Positions 7,675 to 14,540 of a stretch of DNA of 33,592 nucleotides are shown here, in pieces (positions within the stretch are counted from its first letter, which is position 1; the number at the start of each line of letters is the position of its first letter). The notes below the pieces were generated by a model. The model ran no database searches, was not told the origin of the DNA, and saw only the letters and a program-made list of their open reading frames with translations. This DNA comes from Alicyclobacillaceae bacterium I2511. GTDB lineage: Bacteria; Bacillota; Bacilli; Alicyclobacillales; Alicyclobacillaceae. Location of the stretch: contig QXHL01000028.1 of the NCBI GenBank assembly GCA_003584005.1, positions 1 through 33,592 of the forward strand, written 5' to 3'. The position numbers were made by a program, and so were the translations under genes.

Positions 7675-9207
7675 GTGCCAAACGAGGACCGGAGACACCG
7701 GTTTGGCAAGGCCGGTGTGCTTGGGTGGGTGGTATCGGCCATCGCATTGGTAGCGGTTGCAGGGTGCAGTGTGTCTGGTGCGGGATTGGCGACAAATCAA
7801 GTTACTGGAACTGCAAATTCTGGACCAGACGGTGCAAACACAGCCCACTCAAACGGGGGGAACGCGGGCAAAGGGACGGCCGTGACCGTCGCGGCCAAGA
7901 CTCTACGCACCGGCCCACAACCGGAAAATCCAGTGGGCATTCCACTGCAGGACCCACAGTGGCCTGCAGATGTGAAAAACTATGAAACTACGTCCAGCGT
8001 GATTGTAAATGCACAGGTGAATGTGCCCATATTGGAATACCATGAGGCCAACTATTTGCCTGGGGATGTGGCCACGCTACGCCCAGGACAATTAGATCAA
8101 GAAATTCAGTGGTTGGGGACGCATGGGTTTCACACGATTAATATTGGACAACTTTACGACGCATTTTATCATGGCTATGTGCTACCACCAAGACCTGTTT
8201 TATTGACCTTTGATGACGGGTATGAAAGCGTTTATTTTAAGGTGTTCCCCTTACTTAAAAAGTACCACCTACAAGCCACGCTGTTCATTGTCAGCGGCTA
8301 TACGCATGTTCAACCGGATCGAAAGAAAGAGTTTCCCACGCTGACGGTTTCCGAACTTCAGCAGATGCAGGCCAGTGGGCTGGTGGATGTGGAGGACCAC
8401 ACGGTGACACACCAGGACTTGTCCACACTGACCTTGAGTCAAGATCAGCAAGAAATTGTCGACTCCAGCCAAGCGTTGTCAGGCTGGGTGCACCACCCAA
8501 TGAGGGCCATCTGCTATCCCTATGGGGGATACAACGCTAAAATTTTAGCCATGGCCCAGTCTGCTGGTTTTTTGCTGGGTACCACTGAACACCAGGGATA
8601 TGCCAACTTGTCCCAAGGGGTCATGACACTAGACCGGATTGCGGTGTTGGTGGATACCTCTGCAGGGCAGTTTGCCAATTTGCTCTCCCCGTCTTTGCAA
8701 CAATCGGAGTTAACAGTAGCAGCCCTGGTGCAACAGGGTGCGAAGGATTTTGCGCAGCATCAGTATGGGCAAGCCATCAGCTTGGAAACACAGGCCATTA
8801 ATCGCAATCCCCTGGACGGTTCGGCTTACAATGAACGGGGCATTGCACGTGCCTTTGGGGGAGATTACTTGGGCGGCATGCGGGATATTGATAGGGCATT
8901 ATCACTGAATCCGGAAGATGGCTACGCGAAATTTAATCGGGCGTTAACGTTGGAGTTGTATGGTCATTACGAGGCAGCCATCGCGGCCTACCAATCCACA
9001 CTGCAAACTCCCGGGAGCGGTTGGTGGAAGGCCTGGTGTGACTATGGCATTGCCAGTATTTATGGACGTCGCGGAGATGTGACAGACACTGTATCGTTTT
9101 TACGCAAGGCGATTGCGATGAATCCTGCCACTAAATTGGCGGCCCGAACAGAAAAAGATTTTAACCCAGTGCGCACAAGCACAATTTTCCAACAGACCTT
9201 GCGGTGA
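7675..9207 (+). CDS. Lipoprotein polysaccharide deacetylase with C-terminal TPR repeats
   Basis: A secreted, lipid-anchored carbohydrate esterase 4 (NodB) domain protein of 510 residues. The N-terminus has basic residues, a hydrophobic stretch and the lipobox VAGC, then a Gly/Thr/Asn-rich linker to about residue 90. NodB motifs are intact: TFDDGY (D180-D181 region), HTVTH (H242, H246) and a YPYGGYN motif. After about residue 340 come three TPR-like helical pairs (for example AINRNPLDGSAYNERGIARA and ALSLNPEDGYAKFNRALTLE). The family removes acetyl groups from peptidoglycan or exopolysaccharide GlcNAc; the substrate here is unknown. The next genes (glycosidase and partner) also look extracytoplasmic and envelope-related. 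The start is GTG 7675, set by the G-rich ribosome binding site. Confidence 0.88.
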   Translation: MPNEDRRHRFGKAGVLGWVVSAIALVAVAGCSVSGAGLATNQVTGTANSGPDGANTAHSNGGNAGKGTAVTVAAKTLRTGPQPENPVGIPLQDPQWPADVKNYETTSSVIVNAQVNVPILEYHEANYLPGDVATLRPGQLDQEIQWLGTHGFHTINIGQLYDAFYHGYVLPPRPVLLTFDDGYESVYFKVFPLLKKYHLQATLFIVSGYTHVQPDRKKEFPTLTVSELQQMQASGLVDVEDHTVTHQDLSTLTLSQDQQEIVDSSQALSGWVHHPMRAICYPYGGYNAKILAMAQSAGFLLGTTEHQGYANLSQGVMTLDRIAVLVDTSAGQFANLLSPSLQQSELTVAALVQQGAKDFAQHQYGQAISLETQAINRNPLDGSAYNERGIARAFGGDYLGGMRDIDRALSLNPEDGYAKFNRALTLELYGHYEAAIAAYQSTLQTPGSGWWKAWCDYGIASIYGRRGDVTDTVSFLRKAIAMNPATKLAARTEKDFNPVRTSTIFQQTLR

Positions 9208-9283
9208 ACCTTTGCCCACTGTCTAGAGTCTATGGGTAACGGAATGGTTGAGAGACAACTCGCCTTCCTGTGATTCATTGACA

Positions 9284-9309
9284 TTGACAGGGAACAAAGG
9301 CCCTGTCAA
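9284..9309 (+). promoter_or_regulatory. Perfect 9-bp inverted repeat before the glycosidase gene
   Basis: TTGACAGGG (9284-9292) and CCCTGTCAA (9301-9309) are perfect inverted repeats with an 8-base loop, between the deacetylase gene and the glycosidase gene. No T-run follows on the plus strand, so a plain terminator is unlikely. The left arm contains TTGACA, with CAAAAT 17 bases downstream, so an operator or promoter-overlapping element is possible. Confidence 0.4.
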
Positions 9310-9390
9310 AATGGGGATAGATACCATAGACTTGGGGGTATCCTTCTGCGGATCCTATCGAGAATACTAAAACGAAGCCTATTTTTCCTA

Positions 9391-10329
9391 GTGTACATCT
9401 ATGTCTCCACATCGGTGTTGTTGTTTCACGGACCATTTCCGACGCTCACACACTATGTCATTGAAATTTTCACCACATCTATGCACGGATATCTTTTACG
9501 TCCCATGTCTATGTATACACTGTCCCAAGCGGAAATAGACCAGTATGCACCGAAACTCGTAATTGCGCCGATCACGGCGGCAGACCGAATGCACGCCCAG
9601 GCGAATTACAGCAATATCCACAATTCCTCCATTACAGTAAGCACCTACACGCAACCAATGTTCACCGCTAACGTGATGCTGATACGTAATCCTACGAGAT
9701 TGACTGTGGCGGTCACGAAGTTTAATGGCAGTGTGGGGCAGACGGTTTCGGAATTGGTGGCGCAAGCGCATGGGGTGGCCGGGGTCAACGGTGGGGCTTT
9801 TAAAGACAATGCCCAGACCTGGCAGGGCACGGGCGGAATTCCTCTGGGCATCACGATTACCAATGGTCAGGTGGTCAATGGCAGCAATTTGGGCAGCAGT
9901 TATCCCACCATTGGGTTGACGCAAAATGGGGCGTTGATTGTCGGTCCCTACAACCTGGAGCAGTTGCAGTCTTTGCATGTGGACCAAGCCCTCAGCTTTG
10001 GACCTGTGTTGGTTGAGGGTGGCAACGACATGATTCAAGGCGACGGGGGCTGGGGGTATGCACCGCGTACAGCCATCGGCCAACGGTCGGATGGGACCAT
10101 CATTCTGGCAGTGACAGATGGTCGGTACATCCACGGGCCCAATAATATGGGCGCGTCTTTACAAGACATGGCACAACTGATGCTTCACTACGGGGCTGTT
10201 GTGGCCGCCAACTTAGACGGAGGTTCTTCCACTACCATGGTCAATAATGGACAACTTGTCAATCAGCCCTCGGATCCCTTGGGTGAGCGAGAAGTGGCGA
10301 CAGCTCTCGTCGTCCAACCGGAGAAGTGA
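9391..10329 (+). CDS. Phosphodiester glycosidase (NAGPA domain) exported protein
   Basis: A NAGPA-domain protein, related to exopolysaccharide-associated phosphodiester glycosidases. Recognisable blocks are VAGVNGGAFKDN, SFGPVLVEGGND, RTAIGQRSDGTIILAVTDGR and ANLDGGSSTTMVNNG near the C-terminus. GTG 9391 is the first standard start, but it falls inside the membrane anchor. The frame is open upstream with basic residues (RILSRILKRSLFFL) that complete a signal-anchor ahead of VYIYVSTSVLLFHGPFPTL. The true start is therefore probably earlier, perhaps CTG 9346, 7 bases after GGGGG. The downstream gene begins 4 bases after the stop, suggesting the two products act together at the cell surface. Confidence 0.83.
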   Translation: MYIYVSTSVLLFHGPFPTLTHYVIEIFTTSMHGYLLRPMSMYTLSQAEIDQYAPKLVIAPITAADRMHAQANYSNIHNSSITVSTYTQPMFTANVMLIRNPTRLTVAVTKFNGSVGQTVSELVAQAHGVAGVNGGAFKDNAQTWQGTGGIPLGITITNGQVVNGSNLGSSYPTIGLTQNGALIVGPYNLEQLQSLHVDQALSFGPVLVEGGNDMIQGDGGWGYAPRTAIGQRSDGTIILAVTDGRYIHGPNNMGASLQDMAQLMLHYGAVVAANLDGGSSTTMVNNGQLVNQPSDPLGEREVATALVVQPEK

Positions 10330-10333
10330 AGAT

Positions 10334-11437
10334 ATGAAAAGACTGACGAGAAACCTCATCTATTTGGGTCTCATTACTGCCATCGAGGTGGGCGTGTTTC
10401 AGCACTATGACCACCTGTTGGTAGACGCCTCAAAGACAACGGCCAGTACCGCGCTCAATGCAACGGTGCAGCCAACGGTCTTGCGCAATATTCAACTTTT
10501 GCAAAACAACCTTGCGGCAGTTTCAGACACCGGGCAGAGCTTTGCCTATGTCGATCCGCATGAGGTGTTGCATGTGGTGGATCTGCAAACAGGACAAGAA
10601 ATCTATCACCTGCAGCTCCTCTATCAACCGGTATACCTCAGTTGGATTCGGGACGACAGCCTATTTATTGGAACCACGGCCCCTGACGGACAGTTACAGG
10701 ACTTGCGGTTGTCCACCATCAGCTTGATTGGTGGCGGTAGTTCAGCCAATACGACGGGGAATGGCAGTAGTGCGCAGACTGCTGGGAGCACAGGGGCTAC
10801 GGCCAATGCAAATTCTGCTACAAGTGCTGCCGACAATGCGGTACGACTGTTGCATGTATTTACGGGCTATGGGACAAATGCCACGTTTAAGCAGATTGCT
10901 TTCAGTCCCTACACGAATGATGTGTACATCTTAATTGCCAGTTCATCTGCCTCGCTGGTCTACCATTACGGGACCAATGGCAATCTAGAAAATATTGATT
11001 TGGGGGGACGATATGTGACAGATGTGGGGATGACCCGCACTGCCGGAGTGATGTATTTTCAAGATTTATCTTCCGGTACACCGAATGTGTGGTTGTTTAG
11101 CCGCATCAATGGTTCCAGTTTGGTGCAACGCAATGCGGTGATTGTTCGGGTGCTCGGCAATGACTTGTACTATGGCAGTGTGGATAGCAGTGGTAATGTG
11201 ACGGCTGTTTACAAGGATGTCAATGGGAAATCGTCTCTGGTGTCCAGCCTCACCACGCCAATGCCCCAACAAGACGTGTTTGTTAATGACGAGGGTCAGG
11301 TAATGACCGTTAGCAACGGCCAGGAGACGAATGTCACCACAGGTCAAACAAACTCCCTCAATGGGGCGCAGGTTGTGCATAGGGAGGACGCCCTCATCTT
11401 CTTGTCACCGAATGGCACAGCTAAATTTGTACTGTAA
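10334..11437 (+). CDS. Unknown membrane-anchored extracellular protein, possible beta-propeller
   Basis: A 367-residue protein I do not recognise. It has an N-terminal signal-anchor (MKRLTRNLIYLGLITAIEVG) and an otherwise hydrophilic body. Repeating short strands with a cadence of SFAYVDPHEVLHVVDLQTGQ, FKQIAFSPYTNDVYILIASS and DVFVNDEGQVMTVSNGQE suggest a beta-propeller-like fold. An insertion of about 50 residues rich in Gly, Ser, Thr, Asn and Ala interrupts it near residues 130-170. The start ATG 10334 follows the glycosidase stop by 4 bases, with GAAG upstream, implying translational coupling and a shared role outside the membrane. Confidence 0.75.
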   Translation: MKRLTRNLIYLGLITAIEVGVFQHYDHLLVDASKTTASTALNATVQPTVLRNIQLLQNNLAAVSDTGQSFAYVDPHEVLHVVDLQTGQEIYHLQLLYQPVYLSWIRDDSLFIGTTAPDGQLQDLRLSTISLIGGGSSANTTGNGSSAQTAGSTGATANANSATSAADNAVRLLHVFTGYGTNATFKQIAFSPYTNDVYILIASSSASLVYHYGTNGNLENIDLGGRYVTDVGMTRTAGVMYFQDLSSGTPNVWLFSRINGSSLVQRNAVIVRVLGNDLYYGSVDSSGNVTAVYKDVNGKSSLVSSLTTPMPQQDVFVNDEGQVMTVSNGQETNVTTGQTNSLNGAQVVHREDALIFLSPNGTAKFVL

Positions 11438-11468
11438 GCAAAAACCTCAGGCAAGTTTTACAGGACAA

Positions 11469-11497
11469 TTGCACAAACTGTGGATGAAATTGTGCAA
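11469..11497 (+). promoter_or_regulatory. Perfect 8-bp inverted repeat upstream of the VTT-domain gene
   Basis: TTGCACAA (11469-11476) and TTGTGCAA (11490-11497) are perfect inverted repeats with a 13-base spacer, just upstream of the G-rich ribosome binding site at 11535-11540. It could be a protein-binding operator or an mRNA hairpin. No regulator can be named. Confidence 0.35.
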
Positions 11498-11548
11498 GGG
11501 TTGGTTATAAGTGTGGGCCAACGTCTGTTAAACTGGGGGGTTCCAAGT

Positions 11549-12220
11549 GTGAAGACACGTTCTTCTGAAAGAAGTGACCGTCGCGGAGTGTGGGGGGTTG
11601 TACTCATTTTTACCCTCGGGGTGGCCCTTCTTGGCCTGTTTTTATACTTGGATCGCAATGGTCAGATTTCTCGCTGGATTCAATCCGCCGGGTCCTGGGC
11701 AATTCTGCTGTCCATATTTTTGATGGCCCTGTTTTGCATCATCCCCGTTCCTGCAGAGTTCTTGATGATTCTCAATATGCAGGTATTCGGGATTTGGTGG
11801 GGTATTTTGTACAGTTGGGTGGGATCCATGACAGGTTCCATTGCTGTTTTTCTGTTGGCGCGTTATACTGCCGGAAACTTCATTCGGCGTTTCATCACGC
11901 CGGACCGATTGGCCCAGGTGGACCATTGGGTAGAAAATCGCGGCAATATGGGATTGCTGTTGGTACACCTGATTCCGTTACCCTTTATTGTTGTTAATTA
12001 CGCGGCAGGTATCCTTAGATCTGTAAAATTGTGGGGTTTTATCTGGACCTCGGCGCTTGGCGGGGTACCTTACTATTTGGGAGCAGCTTTCATTTTCCTG
12101 GGTGTCTCCCATCGATACATGGTGTGGCTGATGGTGGGAGGAGTGGTGGTAGGAATTGTTTGGGGGCTAGGTTACTTGTACAATCGTAGGGTGAGCAAGC
12201 TCGCACGCTGGGCCCATTGA
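11549..12220 (+). CDS. VTT-domain (TVP38/TMEM64, DedA-like) membrane protein
   Basis: A 223-residue integral membrane protein of the VTT/SNARE-associated family. It has about six hydrophobic segments and the family core: IIPVPAEFLMILNMQVFGIWWG (re-entrant region), WVGSMTGSIAVFLLARYTAG, then VHLIPLPFIVVNYAAGILR. Relatives (DedA, YtxB-like, TVP38) are linked to lipid scrambling or undecaprenyl-phosphate recycling; the specific role here is unknown. GTG 11549 was chosen as start because GGGGGG lies 8 bases before it. An ATG at 11480 would add 23 residues but sits in the inverted repeat without a ribosome binding site. Confidence 0.85.
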   Translation: MKTRSSERSDRRGVWGVVLIFTLGVALLGLFLYLDRNGQISRWIQSAGSWAILLSIFLMALFCIIPVPAEFLMILNMQVFGIWWGILYSWVGSMTGSIAVFLLARYTAGNFIRRFITPDRLAQVDHWVENRGNMGLLLVHLIPLPFIVVNYAAGILRSVKLWGFIWTSALGGVPYYLGAAFIFLGVSHRYMVWLMVGGVVVGIVWGLGYLYNRRVSKLARWAH

Positions 12221-12328
12221 CTTGCAAAAAGAGATGGTTACCAATTCCTGTGTTCCGTATTCTGTTTCGTAAGTGATAGACAATGCGGCTACATCGGTTT
12301 GGCCAAGCCGGTGGAAGGAGACGCGGGC

Positions 12329-13273
12329 ATGCAGGTGCAGGCTTTAAATTCTCGAGTTTTTCGCTGTGTTGAAAGGCGGCGGCCCTTCATCTTCAAACGT
12401 CTCCTGAGCCCTTCCTCTGTTGTAAATGAACGCTGGTTACAGGAACAAGTTTTTCCTGCCTTGCAACCAGAAGTCCGCTGTCCCCGACTTCTGGGTCATG
12501 GGGACGGGTGGGCTGTCTATGAAGATTGTGGACCCTTGACAGGGTCTTTTGCAGTATCTACGCGTCAGCAGGTGGCCCGAAACTTGGCGCGGCTGCACAC
12601 CCTCACTACCCATCCGCTGCCGATGGACGGGTTGTCCCATACGCCAGCCATCCAAGAAATTGTTTCTTTTGACCAATCAGAATCGTATTTTTCAGCGGGC
12701 TTTCCCGTCCAGACGTCACAGGTAGATTGGTTGCAGAGGGCTTTTCAAAGCCATCCCCTAGCGCTTGCGTCGCCAGTGTTGTGCCATGGCGATATGCACC
12801 CGGCCAACAGCGGGTACGCTGCCAACCAACTGGTTCTCATCGATTGGGAGTATGTGCATTATGACCTGCTTTATTGGGACTTGTATTGCTTACTAGACAT
12901 GACTTCTCCGGATTTTGCGATGGCGCCAAACACACATATGCGCCGCCAGGTCCTGCAAGCTTACAGGGCGGAACGGACTGCACTGGGATTTCCACTACCC
13001 AATGTTTTTGTGACGGATTACTTTCTGTATGCTGCCCTATACTCAAGGTGGATTCTTGGCTTGATTAAACAGGATTTGACTGTGGGTAGACATGAAGCAA
13101 CAGCATTGCTAAGACAAGAGCAAGAGACGCGGGCGGTTTTGGCGGATTGTCGGCTTTTCTTTTTAAGCCAAGCCTCAATAAATGGGCTCGCCGACAGAAA
13201 GGAGTCTCTCAATAGAAAGGAGTCTCTCAATAGAAAGGAGTCTCTCAATAGGAAGGAGTCCCTCGATGGGTAG
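12329..13273 (+). CDS. Aminoglycoside phosphotransferase-fold kinase
   Basis: A cytosolic small-molecule kinase of the APH/choline-kinase superfamily (314 residues). The catalytic loop VLCHGDMHPANSG and the metal-binding LIDWEYVHYDLLYWDLYCLL are both intact. The N-terminal lobe is short, with FIFKRLL as the probable ATP-lysine strand. The family phosphorylates antibiotics, sugars or choline, or acts in spore-coat assembly (CotS/YsxE-like), and the sequence does not decide which. AAGGAG at 12315-12320 selects ATG 12329. The last 24 residues are RKESLN repeats produced by an 18-bp tandem duplication that also carries the next gene's ribosome binding site. The gene overlaps the MFS gene by 8 bases. 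Confidence 0.8.
   Translation: MQVQALNSRVFRCVERRRPFIFKRLLSPSSVVNERWLQEQVFPALQPEVRCPRLLGHGDGWAVYEDCGPLTGSFAVSTRQQVARNLARLHTLTTHPLPMDGLSHTPAIQEIVSFDQSESYFSAGFPVQTSQVDWLQRAFQSHPLALASPVLCHGDMHPANSGYAANQLVLIDWEYVHYDLLYWDLYCLLDMTSPDFAMAPNTHMRRQVLQAYRAERTALGFPLPNVFVTDYFLYAALYSRWILGLIKQDLTVGRHEATALLRQEQETRAVLADCRLFFLSQASINGLADRKESLNRKESLNRKESLNRKESLDG
13196..13267 (+). repeat. Four tandem 18-bp units, each with an AAGGAG ribosome binding site
   Basis: The unit AGAAAGGAGTCTCTCAAT occurs three times perfectly and a fourth time as AGGAAGGAGTCCCTCGAT. It encodes RKESLN repeats at the end of the kinase. Only the fourth unit is followed by G so that its last two bases form the MFS start codon ATG (13266); in the other units the same place reads ATA. 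The array thus ends exactly at the start of the next gene. Confidence 0.93.
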
Positions 13274-14468
13274 ACTTGCGTTTGGCTGGTCTCTGGGCGT
13301 GATGCTTTTATTTGGCGCCTTGGACATGTTTCGAGGGGTGGCCGCACCTTACCTGCAACAAGATTTTCATCTGTCCTATTGGTTGCTGGGGGTCTTATTC
13401 TCAGCCAGCTCAATGGGGTACCTGGTAGGAACACTGCTCACAGGCTTTATAGTAGAAAAAGTTGGACTCAAATCGGTGAAACTTGCGGGTCTCTTGGTTA
13501 CGGCTGGAGGATTGACCCTGATGACTTTCGGGCGTAGCTTTTCTCTGCTGCTAGTGGGGTTTGCAGTGTCCGGTGTAGGCAGTGGCGGGTTGGAGATTGG
13601 CGTGAATGGCACGGTCCCAGCCATTGTGAGGGGCCAGCGCCTCCAGTCTAAATATTTTAATTGGCTACACGGGGTCTATGGAATTGGAGCTTTTGCCTTT
13701 CCAATTTTGGCTGCCCTGATGATACAAACACTGCACGGCTGGCGACCTGTCTATGGCGAACTGACGGGGGTTGCAGTGGTATTGGCGGTGGGCGTAATGC
13801 TGACTTCTTATGCGGGCTTAACGGTGGTTCACAAAGACTTGCAGATAAACAGCCGGGCTATTCCTCCAGGGTTTTGGTCGCAACCCGTTTTGTACGGGTT
13901 GTTAGCGTCCATCTTAGCCTATGTAGTGGCTGAAATGGGGGTGGGGTCTTGGCTACTCACCTATTTGGTGCATACCCATGGCATGTCCGTGGACCGGGCT
14001 TCCATCTATTTGTCCGGATTTTACCTGTGTTTCACCGTCAGCAGGCTGTTGGCACATTTGTGGGTGGACCGCTTAGGCAACGTACGAGCCATCTTTGTTA
14101 GTTTGCTGGTTGCCATCGTCTGTGTGGTTGTCGGCATGGCGACCGGGGGTGTAGGGACTGTTTTGTTAATGGTCGCCGGATTCGGATTTGGTCCTGTATT
14201 TCCCACGCTTACAGCCACAGCCAGTTTCCGATTTGCACATGTGGCAGGCAAAGTGTTGGGGTTGTTGTTTACGGCGGCTGGGGTGGGCAGTCTATTGTCG
14301 AATGCCCTTATTGGGGCGGTGGCCAATACCTATGGTTTGACGCTTGGGTTCGGGCTGGTGGTGCTATTTTTAGCCCTCGTCGCGGTGGCGATGAGCGTGG
14401 TGGCTGTTGCTTCAAGAACAAGGCCCGTGTTTCCGGACGATGTCGGTGCAGTTTGTTCGCACCGATAG
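13266..14468 (+). CDS. Major facilitator superfamily transporter
   Basis: A 400-residue, 12-helix MFS permease resembling the FucP/YfkF type. After helix 1 come DMFRGVAAPYLQQDF and WLLGVLFSASSMGYLVGTLLTGFIVEKVGLKSVKLAG, the helix 2-3 signature. WLHGVYGIGAFAFPILAALM, AEMGVGSWLLTYLVH and FGPVFPTLTATASFRF follow. The substrate is unknown. ATG 13266 follows GAAGGAG of the last 18-bp repeat unit, and the gene overlaps the kinase stop by 8 bases, so translational coupling is likely. Confidence 0.88.
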   Translation: MGRLAFGWSLGVMLLFGALDMFRGVAAPYLQQDFHLSYWLLGVLFSASSMGYLVGTLLTGFIVEKVGLKSVKLAGLLVTAGGLTLMTFGRSFSLLLVGFAVSGVGSGGLEIGVNGTVPAIVRGQRLQSKYFNWLHGVYGIGAFAFPILAALMIQTLHGWRPVYGELTGVAVVLAVGVMLTSYAGLTVVHKDLQINSRAIPPGFWSQPVLYGLLASILAYVVAEMGVGSWLLTYLVHTHGMSVDRASIYLSGFYLCFTVSRLLAHLWVDRLGNVRAIFVSLLVAIVCVVVGMATGGVGTVLLMVAGFGFGPVFPTLTATASFRFAHVAGKVLGLLFTAAGVGSLLSNALIGAVANTYGLTLGFGLVVLFLALVAVAMSVVAVASRTRPVFPDDVGAVCSHR

Positions 14469-14540
14469 TTTGTAAGAAGTTTGCAAAATTGTGGGTCCTT
14501 TCGACACCTGTTTGTACGGACCGCATTGTCCGCGTTGTGT

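Noticed and set aside
9321-9344. Sixth CstR-like operator (ATACC...GGTAT)
   Set aside because: Half-sites are present, but the spacer is 11 bases rather than 6.
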